This document shows positions 62,400 to 64,000 of a stretch of DNA of 64,000 bases, one piece after another. The notes below the pieces were generated by a model, which did not search any database, was not told the DNA's origin, and saw only the letters and a program-made list of their open reading frames with translations. The position numbers and the translations under genes were made by a program. Numbering within the stretch: position 1 is the first letter of the stretch; every line of letters begins with the position of its first letter. This stretch comes from Mucilaginibacter mali (GTDB taxonomy: Bacteria > Bacteroidota > Bacteroidia > Sphingobacteriales > Sphingobacteriaceae), in NCBI RefSeq assembly GCF_013283875.1, contig NZ_CP054139.1, positions 2,294,001 to 2,358,000 on the forward strand. The letters run 5' to 3'.

Positions 62400-63116
62400 C
62401 TATAACGGCAGCAAATCACAATACCAAAACCCGCTCCTGCGCTCCGGATCATCTTTCGCAAGGCAGGTATCATCGGTATCTTTAGGGGCTTTATATTCTT
62501 TAAATACCCGCTCCCCTGTTTGGTATTTTATCTCGTTTTTAAATATCGGGCCTTTAAAGGCATAGGTATGAAACTCGCCGTTCTCGCCGCAAACATCTAC
62601 ATCGGGTGGCAGGGCGGCTATCAGTTCGGGGGTTATCTCCTGCCCTGCCAGGTGGCCTAAACGCTCCTGCGTGCAGGCTATTACGGTGCCGAAGCCAAGG
62701 TTAAGAAACTCATTGATCAGTTCGTGCGTATCACGTTTCCATAATGGATAGATACCGGTTAGCCCAACTTCGGCCAGGCGCTGGTCGCGGTAGGTTTTCA
62801 GGTCTTCCAGAAATATATCGCCAAAAATAGAATGGGTTATCCCCTCGCCTTTTAAGTGCATTAGGTGGCCGCGCATGGTCTCGTCGTACTCCTGCATACC
62901 CGGCATCTCGGGAAGGCGCACCTGGTAAAGCGGGATGCCGATTTCTTCGGCCTGGCGCAATAACAGTTCTTCGCGTACGCCGTGCATCGATATACGGTTC
63001 ATGGCATCGTTAACCGTGGTGAGCAGGTACTTTATTTCTATATCAGGGTTTTGCAGGCAATGGTATAAAGCCAGCGCGCTGTCTTTACCGCCGCTCCAGT
63101 TGAAGATGCATTTCAT
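62400..63116 (-). CDS. Dph6-type ATP-pyrophosphatase/diphthine-ammonia-ligase-like protein
   Basis: 238 residues. The P-loop SGGKDSALALYHC (about 8-20) and LEDLKTYRDQRLAEVGLTGI (about 102-121) are the Dph6/adenine-nucleotide alpha-hydrolase pattern, with ENGEFHTYAFKGPIF. Bacteria have no diphthamide, so the reaction is unclear; a related ATP-dependent amidation is likely. Confidence 0.9.
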   Translation of the reverse strand: MKCIFNWSGGKDSALALYHCLQNPDIEIKYLLTTVNDAMNRISMHGVREELLLRQAEEIGIPLYQVRLPEMPGMQEYDETMRGHLMHLKGEGITHSIFGDIFLEDLKTYRDQRLAEVGLTGIYPLWKRDTHELINEFLNLGFGTVIACTQERLGHLAGQEITPELIAALPPDVDVCGENGEFHTYAFKGPIFKNEIKYQTGERVFKEYKAPKDTDDTCLAKDDPERRSGFWYCDLLPL

Positions 63117-63206
63117 AGTTAGAGATTAGGAAATAGCCAATTTCTGTCAGGTGCGAAATTATAGAAACATCTCCCATTTGTCATCAAATCCTAATCTTTT
63201 TTAAAT

Positions 63207-63260
63207 CGGAATGATTATTCCAAAAACAGATCTACATTTGCGGAACGATTGTTCCAAAAA
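63207..63260. promoter_or_regulatory. Twin operator palindromes around the SDR promoter
   Basis: GGAATGATTATTCC (63208-63221) and GGAACGATTGTTCC (63242-63255), identical except for one Y/R pair, 34 bp apart, each followed by AAAAA. The -7 element TACATTTG (63233-63240) lies between them. A dimeric repressor, perhaps TetR-like, would occlude the promoter. Confidence 0.6.
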
Positions 63261-63283
63261 TAAAAAAAACAATCACCATCACA

Positions 63284-64000
63284 ATGAAAAAGTTAACAGA
63301 AAAAGTAGCAGTAGTAACAGGCGCATCAAAAGGTATTGGTGCCGGTATAGCAAAAGGTTTGGCAGCAGAAGGTGCCGCGGTAGTGGTAAATTACTCGTCG
63401 GATAAAACCGGAGCCGAAAAAGTAGTAGCCGATATTGTAAGCAATGGCGGCAAAGCGGTAGCCGTACAAGGCAACGTATCTAACCAAGCCGATGTAGATA
63501 AGTTATTCGCCGAGGCCAACCAAAACTTTGGCGGTGTAGATATATTGGTTAACAATGCCGGTGTTTACCAATTCGGCGCTATTGAAGATATCACTGCCGA
63601 CGAGTTCCACCGCCAGTTTAACACCAACGTATTGGGTTTATTATTAGTAACCCAGGGCGCGGTAAAAAGCTTTGGCGATAAAGGCGGCAGCATCATCAAT
63701 ATCAGCTCTACCGTAACCCGCATCACGCCTCCGGGTAGCTCTATCTATACCGCAACCAAAGGCGCTGTAGATTCGATCACACAGGTATTATCAAAAGAAT
63801 TAGGCCCTAAAAACATCCGTGTGAACGCTATTAACCCGGGCATTGTTGAAACTGAAGGTACCCATACCGCTGGTTTTATTGGCAGCGATTTCCATGCTGA
63901 AGCTATAAAGACCACGCCGTTGGGCCGTACCGGTCAACCGGATGACATTGCGCCTATTGCTGTGTTCCTGGCATCAGAAGATTCTAAATGGTTAACCGGC
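63284..64000 (+). CDS. SDR-family oxidoreductase, 3-oxoacyl-ACP-reductase-like (partial)
   Basis: Open from ATG 63284 to the window edge, about 239 residues, so the C-terminus is missing. The NAD(P) fold has VAVVTGASKGIGAGIAKGL (about 7-25), NNAGVY, and the catalytic serine-tyrosine-lysine in IINISSTVTRITPPGSSIYT then ATKGAVDSI. NADP-dependent reduction of a carbonyl is expected. Twin operators upstream suggest tight repression by an unknown regulator outside the window. Confidence 0.9.
   Translation, partial: MKKLTEKVAVVTGASKGIGAGIAKGLAAEGAAVVVNYSSDKTGAEKVVADIVSNGGKAVAVQGNVSNQADVDKLFAEANQNFGGVDILVNNAGVYQFGAIEDITADEFHRQFNTNVLGLLLVTQGAVKSFGDKGGSIINISSTVTRITPPGSSIYTATKGAVDSITQVLSKELGPKNIRVNAINPGIVETEGTHTAGFIGSDFHAEAIKTTPLGRTGQPDDIAPIAVFLASEDSKWLTG

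Overview
The window looks like a chromosomal segment of a Bacteroidota member, most likely Sphingobacteriales (Mucilaginibacter/Pedobacter-like). The reasons are the TonB receptor with an N-terminal carboxypeptidase-regulatory domain, the DUF1501/DUF1800 pair, PepSY and SCO lipoproteins, a GH29 fucosidase, TTG/GTG starts, and many promoters of the Bacteroidetes type (TTG, about 20 nt, TAnnTTTG). The genus is inferred from overall impression, not from a marker gene. There are about 55 credible protein genes, one tRNA (His), RNase P RNA, and one complete insertion sequence.

Layout: 0.1-5.4 kb has an M1 peptidase, an intact IS1182-like element, a GNAT, a DinB-family protein and a small CxGxC protein. 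5.7-11.3 kb is a six-gene run (TonB receptor, PepSY membrane protein, heavy-metal-binding lipoprotein, lipoprotein, SCO protein, cytochrome c) that reads as a copper/respiratory metal-supply operon. 11.4-13.2 kb has rnpB and an NtrC-like response regulator with an altered GAFTGA motif. 14-17.4 kb has an AAA ATPase and a YncE-phosphoesterase fusion. 17.64-18.12 kb has no gene but carries a promoter, GNRA/UUCG-like hairpins and a strong terminator on the minus strand, and I propose a ~430-nt non-coding RNA there. 18.4-29.5 kb holds an NTF2-like protein, an S9 peptidase, gpmA, an acetate transporter, a TPR histidine kinase, a thioesterase and a ClC protein. 29.5-41 kb holds DUF1501/DUF1800, an ABC exporter coupled to a second S9 peptidase, and SMP-30/fucosidase. 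41-44.9 kb holds DUF4268, SPFH-GYF, a zinc-ribbon membrane protein and a lipase. 44.9-46.7 kb is an AT-rich accessory block with unknown genes and a decayed gene beside tRNA-His. 47-63 kb is mostly housekeeping (copper ATPase, RNase HI, Fbp, TrmN6, PurL, MATE, HDAC-like, KynU, 3-methyladenine glycosylase, fRMsr, Dph6-like). An SDR gene with twin operators runs off the right edge.

A striking large-scale feature is the density of long intergenic inverted repeats. At least four families occur: GTCAT...GAGCGATAGCG, GTCATGCTGAACTTG, GGCTTTAGCC, and CCCCCTAAAGGGGG. The copies of the first family lie 3' of genes, often between convergent genes, so they may act as bidirectional 3'-end/terminator modules. 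Several genes carry a TAnnTTTG-like element exactly 4 nt before the ATG, which suggests leaderless mRNAs. All functional statements are from reading the sequence and family knowledge; no search was run.
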